Assembly (NCBI GenBank): GCA_963669455.1
Contig: OY770026.1
Span: 2,232,001 to 2,296,000 of the forward strand
Direction: 5' to 3'
Origin: JAWKWH01 sp963669455
Lineage (GTDB): Bacteria > Pseudomonadota > Alphaproteobacteria > Rhizobiales > Rhizobiaceae
Length of the DNA: 64,000 nt
Position 1 is the stretch's first letter; the number at the start of each line of letters is the position of its first letter. The position numbers and the translations under genes are program-made. This document shows, piece by piece, positions 33,963 to 43,780 of this stretch. Under the pieces are notes generated by a model. That model was not told where the DNA came from and made no database searches. It worked only from the letters and a program-made list of their open reading frames with translations.

Positions 33963-35416
33963 ACAAGGGCAATATACTGGTCGCCGACGACGATGCGGCG
34001 ATCCGGACCATTTTGAGCCAGGCCCTTTTTCGCGCCGACTACAATGTTCGCGTTACGTCAAATGCGTCGACACTTTGGCGCTGGATTGCCGATGGCGAGG
34101 GTGACATCGTGATTTCCGACGTCGTTATGCCCGATGAAAATATTTTTGATCTGCTGCCACAGATCAAAAAGGCGCGCCCCGAACTGCCAATTGTTATCAT
34201 GAGCGCGCAAAATACGTTCATGACCGCAATCACCGCATCGGAAAAGGGGGCTTACGATTACCTGCCAAAACCGTTTGACCTAAACGAGTTACTGGCAATT
34301 GTCAGCCGGGCGATGGCGGAGCCGAAAAAACGAGCGCCAGCCCAGACAGAAAGCGAGCCGGGTGAGCCGATGCCGCTGGTCGGGCGGTCGCCTGCCATGC
34401 AGGATGTCTACCGCATTCTGGCGCGTCTGATGCAAACCGATTTGACCGCGATGATTTCCGGCGAATCGGGAACGGGCAAGGAGCTGGTTGCGCGCGCATT
34501 GCATGAATATGGGCGGCGCAAAAACGGCCCCTTTGTCGCCATCAATATGGCCGCAATACCGCGCGACTTAATCGAATCGGAACTGTTCGGCCATGAGAAG
34601 GGTGCATTCACCGGCGCGCAACACCGCTCGCCGGGGCGTTTTCAGCAGGCTGAGGGCGGCACGCTGTTTCTCGACGAGATCGGCGACATGCCGACAGATG
34701 CGCAGACCAGGCTTTTGCGCGTCCTGCAGCAGGGCGAATATACAACGGTCGGTGGACGCACACCGCAGAAAACCGACGTGCGCATCATTGCCGCGTCAAA
34801 CAAGGATCTAAAACAGCAGATTGACCGCGGAACATTTCGCGAGGATCTGTATTACCGTCTCAATGTCGTGCCGATCAGGCTGCCGGCTTTGCGCGATCGC
34901 GCAGAGGATGTGCCGGATCTGGTTCGCCATTTTTTCAAGCAGATCAAACAGGAGGGGCTTGCGGCAAAACGCATCGATGCCGCCGGTCTCGAATTGATGA
35001 AGCGTTATTCCTGGCCCGGCAATGTGCGTGAACTGGAAAATCTCGTGCGCCGGTTAAGCGCACTTTATCCGGAAGACGAAATTTCCGCTGCCACAATCGG
35101 CGTTGAACTGGAGGGCGGCGAGATGGTCAGCCGCCAAAGCCTGCCCGCACCGATTGAAGCTGAAGAACTTGAAGTTGCTGTTGAGTGTCATCTGCAACGC
35201 TATTTTGCCGATTTTGCTGATACGCTGCCGCCGCCCGGCTTGCATCAGCGTATATTGCGTAAGGTCGAAATCCCCTTGTTTGTTGCAGCGCTGACCGCCA
35301 CAAAAGGCAATCAGGTCAAAGCTGCCGAACTGCTTGGCCTCAATCGCAACACCGTGCGCAAAAAAATTCGTGACTACGACATAGATATTTGCAGTAAGCC
35401 AAGTTCCGGCCACTAA
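33959..35416 (+). CDS. ntrC: Nitrogen regulator NtrC
   Basis: Sigma-54-dependent enhancer-binding activator of nitrogen-assimilation genes. 485 residues: receiver (phospho-Asp 54 in SDVVMPDE), AAA+ domain with Walker A GESGTGKE and the sigma-54-contacting GAFTGA at residues 215-220, Walker B GGTLFLDEIGD, and a Fis-type C-terminal HTH (about 445-475, AAELLGLNRNTVRKKI). All functional motifs are intact, in contrast to NtrX downstream. Confidence 0.96.
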   Translation: MNKGNILVADDDAAIRTILSQALFRADYNVRVTSNASTLWRWIADGEGDIVISDVVMPDENIFDLLPQIKKARPELPIVIMSAQNTFMTAITASEKGAYDYLPKPFDLNELLAIVSRAMAEPKKRAPAQTESEPGEPMPLVGRSPAMQDVYRILARLMQTDLTAMISGESGTGKELVARALHEYGRRKNGPFVAINMAAIPRDLIESELFGHEKGAFTGAQHRSPGRFQQAEGGTLFLDEIGDMPTDAQTRLLRVLQQGEYTTVGGRTPQKTDVRIIAASNKDLKQQIDRGTFREDLYYRLNVVPIRLPALRDRAEDVPDLVRHFFKQIKQEGLAAKRIDAAGLELMKRYSWPGNVRELENLVRRLSALYPEDEISAATIGVELEGGEMVSRQSLPAPIEAEELEVAVECHLQRYFADFADTLPPPGLHQRILRKVEIPLFVAALTATKGNQVKAAELLGLNRNTVRKKIRDYDIDICSKPSSGH

Positions 35417-35566
35417 TCGGAAGCAGCTTCACCAAGAACTGAGAATCTGGTTCGCTGTCGAAAGTTGTTGTAAAATCGCCACAATACGTTGCATACTTGC
35501 AACGTTTCATCGTGGCTAAATCCGCCTCGCGCCACGCCCGAAACCTGATTCTCAAAAAGACCCCGT

Positions 35567-37879
35567 ATGAGCGTTCAAGCAGAAACACAGGCACCCGACA
35601 CGGTTCTCTCCCAGCCGGCTCCTTTGACAACGCGCCGGATGCGCCTTGCGCCAGCAATAATAGCGGTAGCTGGGGCACTGCTGACGGGAGCGGTATCCTT
35701 TGCCATACTGACCGGGTTGACGCGTATCAGGCCGGATGAGACGGTCACGCTGGTTTTGATCGGCGTCAATGCCGGGTTCATCTTGTTGCTGATCGGGCTT
35801 ATCGGTCGCGAGGTTGCGCGAATTCTGCTGGCCCGGCGCCGAGGAAAGGCCGCATCCAAGCTCCACATTCGCATCGTTGCGCTGTTCTCACTGGTCGCCG
35901 CCATACCCGCAATCATGGTGGCAATCGTTGCTTCCGTGACGCTGGATGTCGGGCTTGACCGCTGGTTCGAACAGCGAACCAAGACAATCGTCAGTTCGTC
36001 GCTGTCGATTGCGGAAGCCTATATCCGTGAAAACGCCGGAAATCTGCAGGGTACGGCGCTGTCCATGGCCTATGTTCTTGATCAGAACCGCTCAGTTTAT
36101 TCGCTTGACCGCAATGGCTTCCGGCGCATGATGACCGAACAGGCTCAAGGCCGTGCGTTGGCGCATGCGGCGCTGATCAACGGCAAGGGCGAATTTTTGA
36201 TGATGGCCGACATTGCCACCGGCTTTCAGATGCCAAAACCGCCACTCGAAGCCGTTGAGCAGGCGGGCGATGGGGCTCCGGTGCTGATCCCGCCAAGATT
36301 TCGCAACATTGTTGGCTCGATCGTCAAACTACGGCAGATTCGCGGCACCTATCTTTACACCGTCCGCCTGGTGGATGCGGAAGTGATCAATGCGCGGCAG
36401 ATCGTCAGCGCCAATGCCAATGAATATGGCGAACTTGAAGCCAACCGGACCACGACGCAGATCGCGTTTGCGCTCCTATATCTTGGTATGACGCTGATCG
36501 TCGTACTGTCGGCAATTCTGACAGGAATTGCGGTTGCTGACCGGCTTGTGCGTCCGATTCGCCAGTTGATCGGTGCAGCGGACCAGGTTTCGACAGGCAA
36601 TCTGGACGTGTCCGTGCCGGTCAGGGCATCCGATGGCGATGTCGGGTCGCTTGGCGACACGTTCAACAAGATGATCATGCAGCTGAAAAGCCAGCGCAAT
36701 GATCTGGTAACGGCCAAGGATCAGATCGATGAGCGCCGCCGTTTTTCCGAAGCCGTGCTTTCAGGCGTAACTTCCGGGGTTATCGGCGTCGATTCGGCCG
36801 GCAAGGTCACGATATTGAACAGATCGGCGACGGAGATGTTCGGTCTCAGCGAGAACAAGGCCGTCGGCTCCAATCTGTCCGGGATCCTGCCGCATATCGG
36901 TAAGGTTTTTGAAGTGGCAAAAGGATCACGGCGCGATGTCTACCGTGATCAAATTTCCTTTCTGCGCAACGGCAGTGAACGGGCGTTTAACATTCAGATT
37001 ACCGTCGAAAAAGGCGAAGACCATGAGACTGGTCACGCCTATGTGGTGACGATCGATGATATCACCGACCTGGTCACGGCGCAGCGTTCAACGGCATGGG
37101 CCGATGTCGCCCGCCGTATTGCCCATGAAATCAAAAACCCGCTGACACCGATCCAGCTTTCAGCCGAGCGCATCAAACGCCGCTACGGCAAGGTGATCAC
37201 CGAGGACCGGGAGGTGTTTGATCAGTGCACCGATACGATTGTCAGGCAGGTCGGTGATATCGGGCGGATGGTCGATGAATTTTCCGCCTTTGCGCGAATG
37301 CCGAAACCATCGATGGAAACGCTCGACCTAAGGGAGGTCTTGCGCGAAGCGTCATTCCTGATTGAGGTTAGCCGCAGCGAAATCGCCTTTGAGCGTGAAT
37401 ATGGCGATGAGCCGCTGCTTGGCAGGATCGACAGCCGGTTGATGAGCCAGGCATTCGGCAACATCATTAAAAATGCCGCTGAAGCGACCGAAGCCAATGC
37501 GCATGACGATAACATAGCCGGCGTCATACGCATTGCCGCCTACCGCCAAGGAGAGGCGATTGTCATCGATATTATTGACAACGGAAAAGGCTTGCCGGCG
37601 GAAAACAGGCAAAGGCTTTTGGAGCCCTATATGACGACCCGGGACAAGGGGACCGGTCTCGGACTGGCCATTGTGCGCAAGATTATTGAGGACCATGACG
37701 GCAAACTGGAGCTGCATGATGCTCCAAAATCGTTTCACGATGGGCGTGGTGCGATGATCCGCGTCACAGTGCCGGCTGCAGATTCAGCCGACAAATCATC
37801 AATTGAGGACACATCAATTGAGGACACAGGGGCGGATAACGCCACACTAGAAACAGAGAATAGCAAAAATGCTGTCTGA
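35567..37879 (+). CDS. ntrY: Membrane histidine kinase NtrY
   Basis: Inner-membrane sensor paired with NtrX, linked in relatives to nitrogen, redox and envelope signals. 770 residues: membrane segments about 25-47, 58-80 and 100-125, a periplasmic region, another membrane span (about 300-325), HAMP (about 325-380), PAS (about 395-500), RRIAHEIKNPLTPIQ with phospho-His 520, and the ATPase domain (DNGKGLP, GTGLGLAI). Near the C-terminus a 15-base in-frame tandem duplication (37798-37827) encodes SIEDT twice. It overlaps ntrX by eleven bases. Confidence 0.94.
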   Translation: MSVQAETQAPDTVLSQPAPLTTRRMRLAPAIIAVAGALLTGAVSFAILTGLTRIRPDETVTLVLIGVNAGFILLLIGLIGREVARILLARRRGKAASKLHIRIVALFSLVAAIPAIMVAIVASVTLDVGLDRWFEQRTKTIVSSSLSIAEAYIRENAGNLQGTALSMAYVLDQNRSVYSLDRNGFRRMMTEQAQGRALAHAALINGKGEFLMMADIATGFQMPKPPLEAVEQAGDGAPVLIPPRFRNIVGSIVKLRQIRGTYLYTVRLVDAEVINARQIVSANANEYGELEANRTTTQIAFALLYLGMTLIVVLSAILTGIAVADRLVRPIRQLIGAADQVSTGNLDVSVPVRASDGDVGSLGDTFNKMIMQLKSQRNDLVTAKDQIDERRRFSEAVLSGVTSGVIGVDSAGKVTILNRSATEMFGLSENKAVGSNLSGILPHIGKVFEVAKGSRRDVYRDQISFLRNGSERAFNIQITVEKGEDHETGHAYVVTIDDITDLVTAQRSTAWADVARRIAHEIKNPLTPIQLSAERIKRRYGKVITEDREVFDQCTDTIVRQVGDIGRMVDEFSAFARMPKPSMETLDLREVLREASFLIEVSRSEIAFEREYGDEPLLGRIDSRLMSQAFGNIIKNAAEATEANAHDDNIAGVIRIAAYRQGEAIVIDIIDNGKGLPAENRQRLLEPYMTTRDKGTGLGLAIVRKIIEDHDGKLELHDAPKSFHDGRGAMIRVTVPAADSADKSSIEDTSIEDTGADNATLETENSKNAV

Positions 37880-39230
37880 CATACTGATCGTTGACGATGA
37901 AGAGGATATCCGCGAGCTGGTTGCCGGGATACTCGATGATGAAGGCCATGAAACCAGAACCGCGTTCGACGCTGATTCGGCGTTGGCCGCAATTACCGAA
38001 CGTGTGCCCCGGCTGATCTTTCTGGATATCTGGCTGCAGGGCTCGCGCCTGGATGGGCTTGCATTGCTCGACGAAATCAAGGCGCTTCATCCAAATCTGC
38101 CGGTGGTGATGATTTCCGGTCACGGCAACATTGAAACTGCGGTGTCGGCGATCAAGCGTGGTGCTTATGATTTCATCGAAAAGCCGTTCAAATCCGACCG
38201 GCTTATTATGATCTGCGAGCGGGCGCTGGAAACATCCAACCTGCGCCGCGAGGTCTTAGACCTGAAAAAGCGAAGCGGTGAGACACATGATCTGATCGGG
38301 ATGTCGGTGGCGATGAGCCAATTGCGGCAGACCATCGATAAGGTCGGTCCCACCAACAGCCGGATCATGATTATCGGCCCGTCTGGTTGCGGTAAGGAAT
38401 TGACTGCGCGCGCCATCCATCGCCAGTCGAACCGGAATACGGGACCGTTCGTCACCGTCAATGCGGCAACGATCACGCCGGAGCGAATGGAGATCGAACT
38501 GTTTGGAACGGAGCCAAACGGGACGGAGCGAAAAGTTGGCGCATTGGAAGAAGCCCATGGCGGAACCCTTTATCTGGACGAAGTCGCCAATATGCCGCCG
38601 GAAACGCAAAGCCGGATTTTGCGGGTGCTTGTTGATCAGCAGTTCGAACGTGTCGGCGGCACCAGGCGGGTTAAGGTCGATGTCCGGATCATCTCGTCAA
38701 CCTCGCAAAACCTTGAGCGGCTGATCGAGGAGGGCAGTTTCCGGCAGGACCTCTATCACCGGCTTGCCGTGGTGCCGGTATTCATCGCGGGTCTCGCCGA
38801 GCGCCGCGAGGACATCCCCTATCTGATCGATCATTTCATGAAGCAGATGGCCAAGCAGGCCGGCATCAAGCCGCGCCAGCTTGCCGATGATGCGATGGCG
38901 GTGCTGCAGGCGCATGACTGGCCGGGCAACGTTCGCCAGCTGCGCAACAATGTCGAACGCCTGATGATCCTTACCCGCGGTGAAAGCCAGGAAGCGCCGA
39001 TTTCAGCCAAATTGCTGCCGGGCGAGATTGGCGATGTCATGCCGAAGGCGCCAAATCAGTCTGACAAACATATCATGACACTGCCGCTTCGCGAGGCGCG
39101 GGAGCAGTTCGAGAAGGAATATCTGGTCGCCCAGATCAACCGGTTTGGAGGAAATATATCGCGCACTGCGGAATTCATTGGTATGGAACGGTCCGCACTG
39201 CACCGCAAGCTCAAATCGCTCGGTGTATGA
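37869..39230 (+). CDS. ntrX: Response regulator NtrX (lacking GAFTGA)
   Basis: Receiver with phospho-Asp 53 (LDIWLQG), AAA+ domain with Walker A GPSGCGKE and C-terminal Fis-type HTH (ERSALHRKL). 453 residues. The sigma-54 contact loop is replaced: ELFGTEPNGTERKVGALEEA has no GAFTGA, so it should not activate sigma-54 promoters directly. This loss is usual for alphaproteobacterial NtrX, which controls cell-envelope, respiration and nitrogen genes. Overlaps ntrY by eleven bases. Confidence 0.94.
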   Translation: MLSDILIVDDEEDIRELVAGILDDEGHETRTAFDADSALAAITERVPRLIFLDIWLQGSRLDGLALLDEIKALHPNLPVVMISGHGNIETAVSAIKRGAYDFIEKPFKSDRLIMICERALETSNLRREVLDLKKRSGETHDLIGMSVAMSQLRQTIDKVGPTNSRIMIIGPSGCGKELTARAIHRQSNRNTGPFVTVNAATITPERMEIELFGTEPNGTERKVGALEEAHGGTLYLDEVANMPPETQSRILRVLVDQQFERVGGTRRVKVDVRIISSTSQNLERLIEEGSFRQDLYHRLAVVPVFIAGLAERREDIPYLIDHFMKQMAKQAGIKPRQLADDAMAVLQAHDWPGNVRQLRNNVERLMILTRGESQEAPISAKLLPGEIGDVMPKAPNQSDKHIMTLPLREAREQFEKEYLVAQINRFGGNISRTAEFIGMERSALHRKLKSLGV

Positions 39231-39244
39231 GGTAGGGGTCTGAA

Positions 39245-40621
39245 TTGAAAGTTATCATTTGCGGCGGCGGCCAGGTCGGATACGGCATTGCTGAACGTTT
39301 GGCTTCCGAACAGATCGATGTTTCGATCATCGACACATCGGTCGAGCTGATCAGAAACATCCGGGACAATCTCGATGTCCGGGCTTTTGTCGGCCACGGA
39401 GCGCACCCTGGTGTGCTGGAGGCGGCGGGCGCCCAGGAAGCGGACATGATCATCGCGGTGACGCTGTTTGATGAAGTCAATATGGTGGCGTGCCAGGTTG
39501 CGCACTCGCTGTTTAATGTGCCGACCAAGATCGCGCGCATCCGCGCCCAGTCCTATCTGGAACCGCATTATCAGGACCTGTTTTCACGCGATAATATGCC
39601 GATCGATGTGATCATTTCGCCCGAGCTGGAAGTGGGGCAGATGGTATTGCGGCGAATATCGATGCCGGGCGCCACCGATATCGTCCGCTTTGCCGACGAA
39701 AACGTCGTGCTGGTGGCCATCGAGTGCCAGGAGGAATGCCCGGTTATCAATACGCCGCTTTCCCAGTTGAGCGAATTGTTTCCCGATCTTCCCTCGACGG
39801 TGGTCGGCGTCAACAGAAATGACCATTTGTTCATTCCCCATTCAAGCGACCAGCTGGTTGCCGGTGACCTCGCCTATGTCACGACGGCGCGCGATCAGGT
39901 TCGCCGGACATTGGGGCTGTTTGGCCATGATGAAACAGAAGCGACCCGTATTGTCATCGCCGGAGGCGGTAATATCGGATTGTTTGCCGCACGTGCGCTT
40001 GAGGAAAAACGCTCGCGGACAAAGGTCAAAATTATCGAAAACAACCGCAAAAGAGCGGTGTTCATTGCAGACCAGCTACGGCGGACGGTTGTGCTTGCCG
40101 GTAGTTCACTCGATCAAAAACTGCTGAACGAGGCAGATATTGCCGATGCCGATCTGATGATTGCGCTTACCAACAATGATCAGGTCAATATTCTGTCGAG
40201 TGTGATGGCCAAGCGGCTTGGTTGTAAATCAAACCTGACGCTGATCAACGATCCGAGCTATCACGACTTTACCAAGACGCTGGGGATAGATGCCTATATC
40301 AACCCGCGATCGGTGACCATTTCGCGCGTGCTCCAGCATGTTCGCCGCGGGCGCATTCGCGCAGTCCATAGTGTTCACAAGGATGGCGCGGAAGTGATTG
40401 AAGCCGAGGCGCTGGAAACCTCGCCACTTGTCGGGACGGAATTGAGCGAAGTCGAGCTACCACCCGGGATCAGGATCGGCGCTATATTCCGCGATGGCGA
40501 AGTCATCAGGCCAAGCGGGTCAGCCAAAATCAAGCCTAAGGATCGCGTCGTCATCTTTGCCCTGCCGGACGCCGTCAAACAGGTAGAACAGCTGTTCCGC
40601 GTCAGTCTTGAATTCTTTTGA
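39245..40621 (+). CDS. trkA: Trk potassium-uptake regulator TrkA
   Basis: Cytosolic NAD-binding regulatory subunit of Trk K+ channels, 458 residues. Two RCK halves: GGGQVGYGIAERLA at residue 6 and GGGNIGLFAARALEE about 240 begin the two Rossmann folds, each followed by a TrkA_C domain. It starts at TTG 39245, with GGTAGGGG about seven bases before it. TrkH is not in the window. The position after ntrX and before dat/hfq is typical of the order. Confidence 0.92.
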   Translation: MKVIICGGGQVGYGIAERLASEQIDVSIIDTSVELIRNIRDNLDVRAFVGHGAHPGVLEAAGAQEADMIIAVTLFDEVNMVACQVAHSLFNVPTKIARIRAQSYLEPHYQDLFSRDNMPIDVIISPELEVGQMVLRRISMPGATDIVRFADENVVLVAIECQEECPVINTPLSQLSELFPDLPSTVVGVNRNDHLFIPHSSDQLVAGDLAYVTTARDQVRRTLGLFGHDETEATRIVIAGGGNIGLFAARALEEKRSRTKVKIIENNRKRAVFIADQLRRTVVLAGSSLDQKLLNEADIADADLMIALTNNDQVNILSSVMAKRLGCKSNLTLINDPSYHDFTKTLGIDAYINPRSVTISRVLQHVRRGRIRAVHSVHKDGAEVIEAEALETSPLVGTELSEVELPPGIRIGAIFRDGEVIRPSGSAKIKPKDRVVIFALPDAVKQVEQLFRVSLEFF

Positions 40622-40647
40622 TTGGATTGCAGGCAGGAAATCAGCCC

Positions 40648-41514
40648 ATGTCCAGGATAGCCTATGTCAACGGCCGTTACGTGCCGCACAGGGATGCCGC
40701 GGTTCATATCGAGGATCGCGGATACCAGTTTGCCGACGGCGTCTATGAAGTCTGCGAGATTTCACGCGGGATGATTATCGACAAGACCGCTCATCTCGAC
40801 CGGCTTGGCCGTTCACTTGCCGAATTGATGATGCGGTGGCCGATGAAACGCGCGGCGCTCGAAGTGGTCATACACGAAGTTGTCAGACGCAATCGTGTCA
40901 CAGACGGCATCGTCTATCTCCAGGTGACACGGGGTGTTGCTCCCAGAGACCACACCTTTCCCGCTGGTGATGTCGCTCCGGCGCTTGTTGTCACCGCCAG
41001 GTCGATCAATGCCGCTCTGTTTGAAGACAAGGCGTCCAAAGGGTTGAAGATAATTACGACGCCGGAAAACCGGTGGGACCGGGTCGATATCAAGACGGTG
41101 GGGCTGTTGCCTAATGTGCTTGCCCGGCAAAATGCAAAGGAACAGGGGGCCCAGGAAGCCTGGTTCGTCGACCCGGACGGCACAGTCAAGGAAGGAGCGG
41201 CCACCAATGCCTGGATTGTCACGATGGATGGCAAACTGATCACACGGCCGGCAGACGGTGGAATATTGCGTGGTATAACCCGCGCGACGGCCATGAAAGT
41301 TGCTGACAGGCTGGGGTTGACGGTCGACGAACGTCCTTTCACAGTAGAAGAAGCAAAAAAGGCGAGGGAGGCATTTGTCACATCGGCAAGTTCGGTTGTC
41401 ATGCCAGTTGTTGCAATCAATGGTACGGTGATTGCCAATGGCGAGCCGGGTTCGGTCACTTTAGCTCTTCGTGGGGCATTTTTTGACATTGCAGAAAAGT
41501 GCCGGGCCTGTTAA
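40648..41514 (+). CDS. dat: D-amino-acid aminotransferase (class IV)
   Basis: PLP-dependent fold-type IV aminotransferase producing D-glutamate or D-alanine. 288 residues from ATG 40648 (the upstream TTG is rejected). The N-terminus AYVNGRYVPHRDAAVHIEDRG matches the family, and the PLP Lys lies in the ENRWDRVDIKTVG stretch (VDIKT). TNAWIV and EVCEISRGM support it. D-alanine transaminase, rather than branched-chain transaminase, is favoured by the short N-terminus and EDRGYQFADGVYE. Confidence 0.87.
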   Translation: MSRIAYVNGRYVPHRDAAVHIEDRGYQFADGVYEVCEISRGMIIDKTAHLDRLGRSLAELMMRWPMKRAALEVVIHEVVRRNRVTDGIVYLQVTRGVAPRDHTFPAGDVAPALVVTARSINAALFEDKASKGLKIITTPENRWDRVDIKTVGLLPNVLARQNAKEQGAQEAWFVDPDGTVKEGAATNAWIVTMDGKLITRPADGGILRGITRATAMKVADRLGLTVDERPFTVEEAKKAREAFVTSASSVVMPVVAINGTVIANGEPGSVTLALRGAFFDIAEKCRAC

Positions 41515-41645
41515 CCCGCTTCACCGTGTGACGAATAGAACTAAACATCGGCATTGGTGCAAGAAGCATAAAGCGCCAAATCAACCGGTTCTGGCATGTT
41601 GCCAGTATTATTTCGTGTGTGTGCGACGGGGAATGGAAGAATAAA

Positions 41646-41894
41646 ATGGCGGATAAATCACAAAACTTGCAGGACGTTTTTCTTAATTCTGTCCGTAAAG
41701 CCAAGAATCCACTGACAATATTTTTGATTAACGGCGTTAAGTTAACCGGTGTTGTTACATCCTTTGACAATTTCTGCGTGTTGCTTCGGCGTGATGGGCA
41801 TTCACAATTGGTATACAAGCATGCAATCTCGACGATTATGCCGAGCCAGCCCGTGCAGATGTTCGACAATGAGGAAGCCGGCGGGGCGAGCTGA
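41646..41894 (+). CDS. hfq: RNA-binding protein Hfq
   Basis: Sm-like RNA chaperone, 82 residues from ATG 41646; an in-frame start nine codons upstream is rejected because the family begins MADKSQNLQD. Sm1 (FLNSVRKAKNPLTIFLINGVKL) and Sm2 (YKHAISTIMP) motifs are complete. The short tail is typical of alphaproteobacteria. Encoded directly before hflX. Confidence 0.97.
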   Translation: MADKSQNLQDVFLNSVRKAKNPLTIFLINGVKLTGVVTSFDNFCVLLRRDGHSQLVYKHAISTIMPSQPVQMFDNEEAGGAS

Positions 41895-41947
41895 TTGGCA
41901 GCCATTCCCCCGGCCGAACCTGATCAACATCCGGGACGAATAGTAAT

Positions 41948-43273
41948 ATGAGTTCAGACATCGATGCTGCCCGGACACTGGCGGCGATTGTCGTACCCGT
42001 GATGGCCAGGCCGAAAGCCGCTGCCGGGGCCAATAGTGGCGCGGCAAATACGCTACGCTTGCCTGAAGCCCGTCTTGACGAAGCGAGAGGGCTTGCACAG
42101 GCAATCAATCTCGAAATCGGTTTCGATACCATCGTATCCCTGCAAAAGGCACAACCATCGACGCTGATCGGCTCTGGCAAGATTGCCGAACTTGCCGCTA
42201 TCGTGGCGGATAACGAGATCGAGATCGTGATCTTCGATCATTCACTGACACCGGTACAGCAGCGCAATCTCGAAAGCAGGCTGAATGCCAAGGTTTTGGA
42301 CAGGACCGGGCTGATTTTGGAGATTTTTGGTGCGCGTGCACGCACCAAGGAAGGTGTTCTCCAGGTGGAGTTGGCGCATCTGAACTACCAGCGCGGGCGC
42401 CTGGTCAGAAGCTGGACCCACCTGGAGCGGCAGCGCGGCGGCGCCGGCTTTTTGGGTGGTCCGGGTGAAACCCAGATCGAGGCGGATCGCCGTATTCTGC
42501 GCGACAAGATCGTGCGGGTGAAACGCGAGTTGGAAACCGTTCGGCGCACGCGAGAACTTCACAGGGCAAAACGCAAAAAAGTTCCCTATCCGATTGTCGC
42601 CATCGTTGGGTATACCAATGCCGGCAAGTCAACGCTGTTCAATCGCCTGACAGGAGCAGATGTAACGGCCAAGGACATGCTGTTTGCGACCCTTGACCCA
42701 ACATTGCGCCAATTGCGGCTTCCAAGAGGAACCTATGTGATCCTGTCGGACACGGTTGGCTTTATCTCCGATCTGCCGACGCATCTGATCGCCGCTTTCC
42801 GGGCCACGCTCGAAGAGGTCGTCGAAGCCGATCTGGTGCTCCATGTGCGCGATATGTCAGACCGGGACTTTGCCGCCCAGGCCAATGATGTGGACCAGAT
42901 ATTGTCCGATCTGGGTATCGATCCGTCGGACGAAACCCATGTTCTGGAAGTCTGGAACAAGGCAGATATCGCAGAGGCTGTAACGGGTGCGGTCCGCCGG
43001 TCAGGCGAGCATATTGAAATTTCAGCCCTGACAGGCCGGGGAATTGATTCTCTGCTTTCGCGTATTGAGACGCTGATTGCCGGAGAGTTGCAGATGCTCG
43101 ACATCTGTCTTGCCGTCGGCGAAGCGCGTCTGACAGACTGGTTTTACCGTAACAGTGAAGTCATTTCTCGCAAGGACCGCGAGGATGGCGGAATTGACCT
43201 TCGCGTTCGCGCCAGCCGAACAGCGCGCGGTGCCATGGAAAAACAGCTCGGCCGCACGCTAACAGTTTGCTGA
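41948..43273 (+). CDS. hflX: Ribosome-associated GTPase HflX
   Basis: GTPase that splits stalled or heat-damaged 70S ribosomes. 441 residues: N-terminal HflX domain and coiled coil (about 1-200, with LGGPGETQIEADRR), then the G domain with G1 GYTNAGKSTLFNRLTGAD, G3 DTVGFI and G4 NKAD. The hfq-hflX pair is conserved across proteobacteria. No terminator is obvious after the stop, where the convergent XRE gene begins ten bases on. Confidence 0.95.
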   Translation: MSSDIDAARTLAAIVVPVMARPKAAAGANSGAANTLRLPEARLDEARGLAQAINLEIGFDTIVSLQKAQPSTLIGSGKIAELAAIVADNEIEIVIFDHSLTPVQQRNLESRLNAKVLDRTGLILEIFGARARTKEGVLQVELAHLNYQRGRLVRSWTHLERQRGGAGFLGGPGETQIEADRRILRDKIVRVKRELETVRRTRELHRAKRKKVPYPIVAIVGYTNAGKSTLFNRLTGADVTAKDMLFATLDPTLRQLRLPRGTYVILSDTVGFISDLPTHLIAAFRATLEEVVEADLVLHVRDMSDRDFAAQANDVDQILSDLGIDPSDETHVLEVWNKADIAEAVTGAVRRSGEHIEISALTGRGIDSLLSRIETLIAGELQMLDICLAVGEARLTDWFYRNSEVISRKDREDGGIDLRVRASRTARGAMEKQLGRTLTVC

Positions 43274-43282
43274 AAATACGCT

Positions 43283-43687
43283 CTAAGTCTCGAAACGCTG
43301 TAGCTCTGTTTCAAGCCGGTCGATGATTACCGAGGTCTTGTCGCGCAGCGCCTTCATCTGTTCGAGATGACCGCGCACCAGGCTGATAACGTCTGAATGG
43401 ATGTCGTCGTTCGGCGCATCGCCGACACCGAAAATCAGCCAGGAAAGGCTGACATTCAAAAGACCGGCGATTGTGGCGAGCCTGTTGGCGCGCGGTTCCG
43501 ACCTGTCGCTTTCCCACGATTGCAGAGTTGAGGTTTTAATGCCGAGCCGCCGGGCCAGCTGTGCAGTCGTCATGCCGGCCGCTTCACGGGCCCGCGACAG
43601 CCGGCCACCCAGCGTGTCGTTGTCGCGGGTATCGTCATAGATGTTGGCCGCGCCCAATGCAGCGTCGAGGGCCTCGGTCTTGCTCAT
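43283..43687 (-). CDS. XRE-family transcriptional regulator
   Basis: A 134-residue DNA-binding protein with a Cro/CI-type helix-turn-helix (about 28-82: LSRAREAAGMTTAQLARRLG and SLSWLIFGVGD). A C-terminal helical region (about 95-134) is likely for oligomerisation. ATG 43687 is chosen on GGAG nine bases upstream. It is conserved next to hflX in several relatives but has no known regulon. No clear operator pair was found beside it. Confidence 0.82.
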   Translation of the reverse strand: MSKTEALDAALGAANIYDDTRDNDTLGGRLSRAREAAGMTTAQLARRLGIKTSTLQSWESDRSEPRANRLATIAGLLNVSLSWLIFGVGDAPNDDIHSDVISLVRGHLEQMKALRDKTSVIIDRLETELQRFET

Positions 43688-43780
43688 TTTGGTTTGCTCC
43701 GTCCTTGGGAGGATGTGGGCGAAAAGTTCAATCGATCCGGATATCAAGACCGGACCGAATGAGCCGCCGGGCGGTGATGA

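Noticed and set aside
37849..37861. CCACACTAGAAAC in ntrY matching the flank of palindrome D (13 bases)
   Set aside because: No second arm is present and the match is short; probably coincidence.
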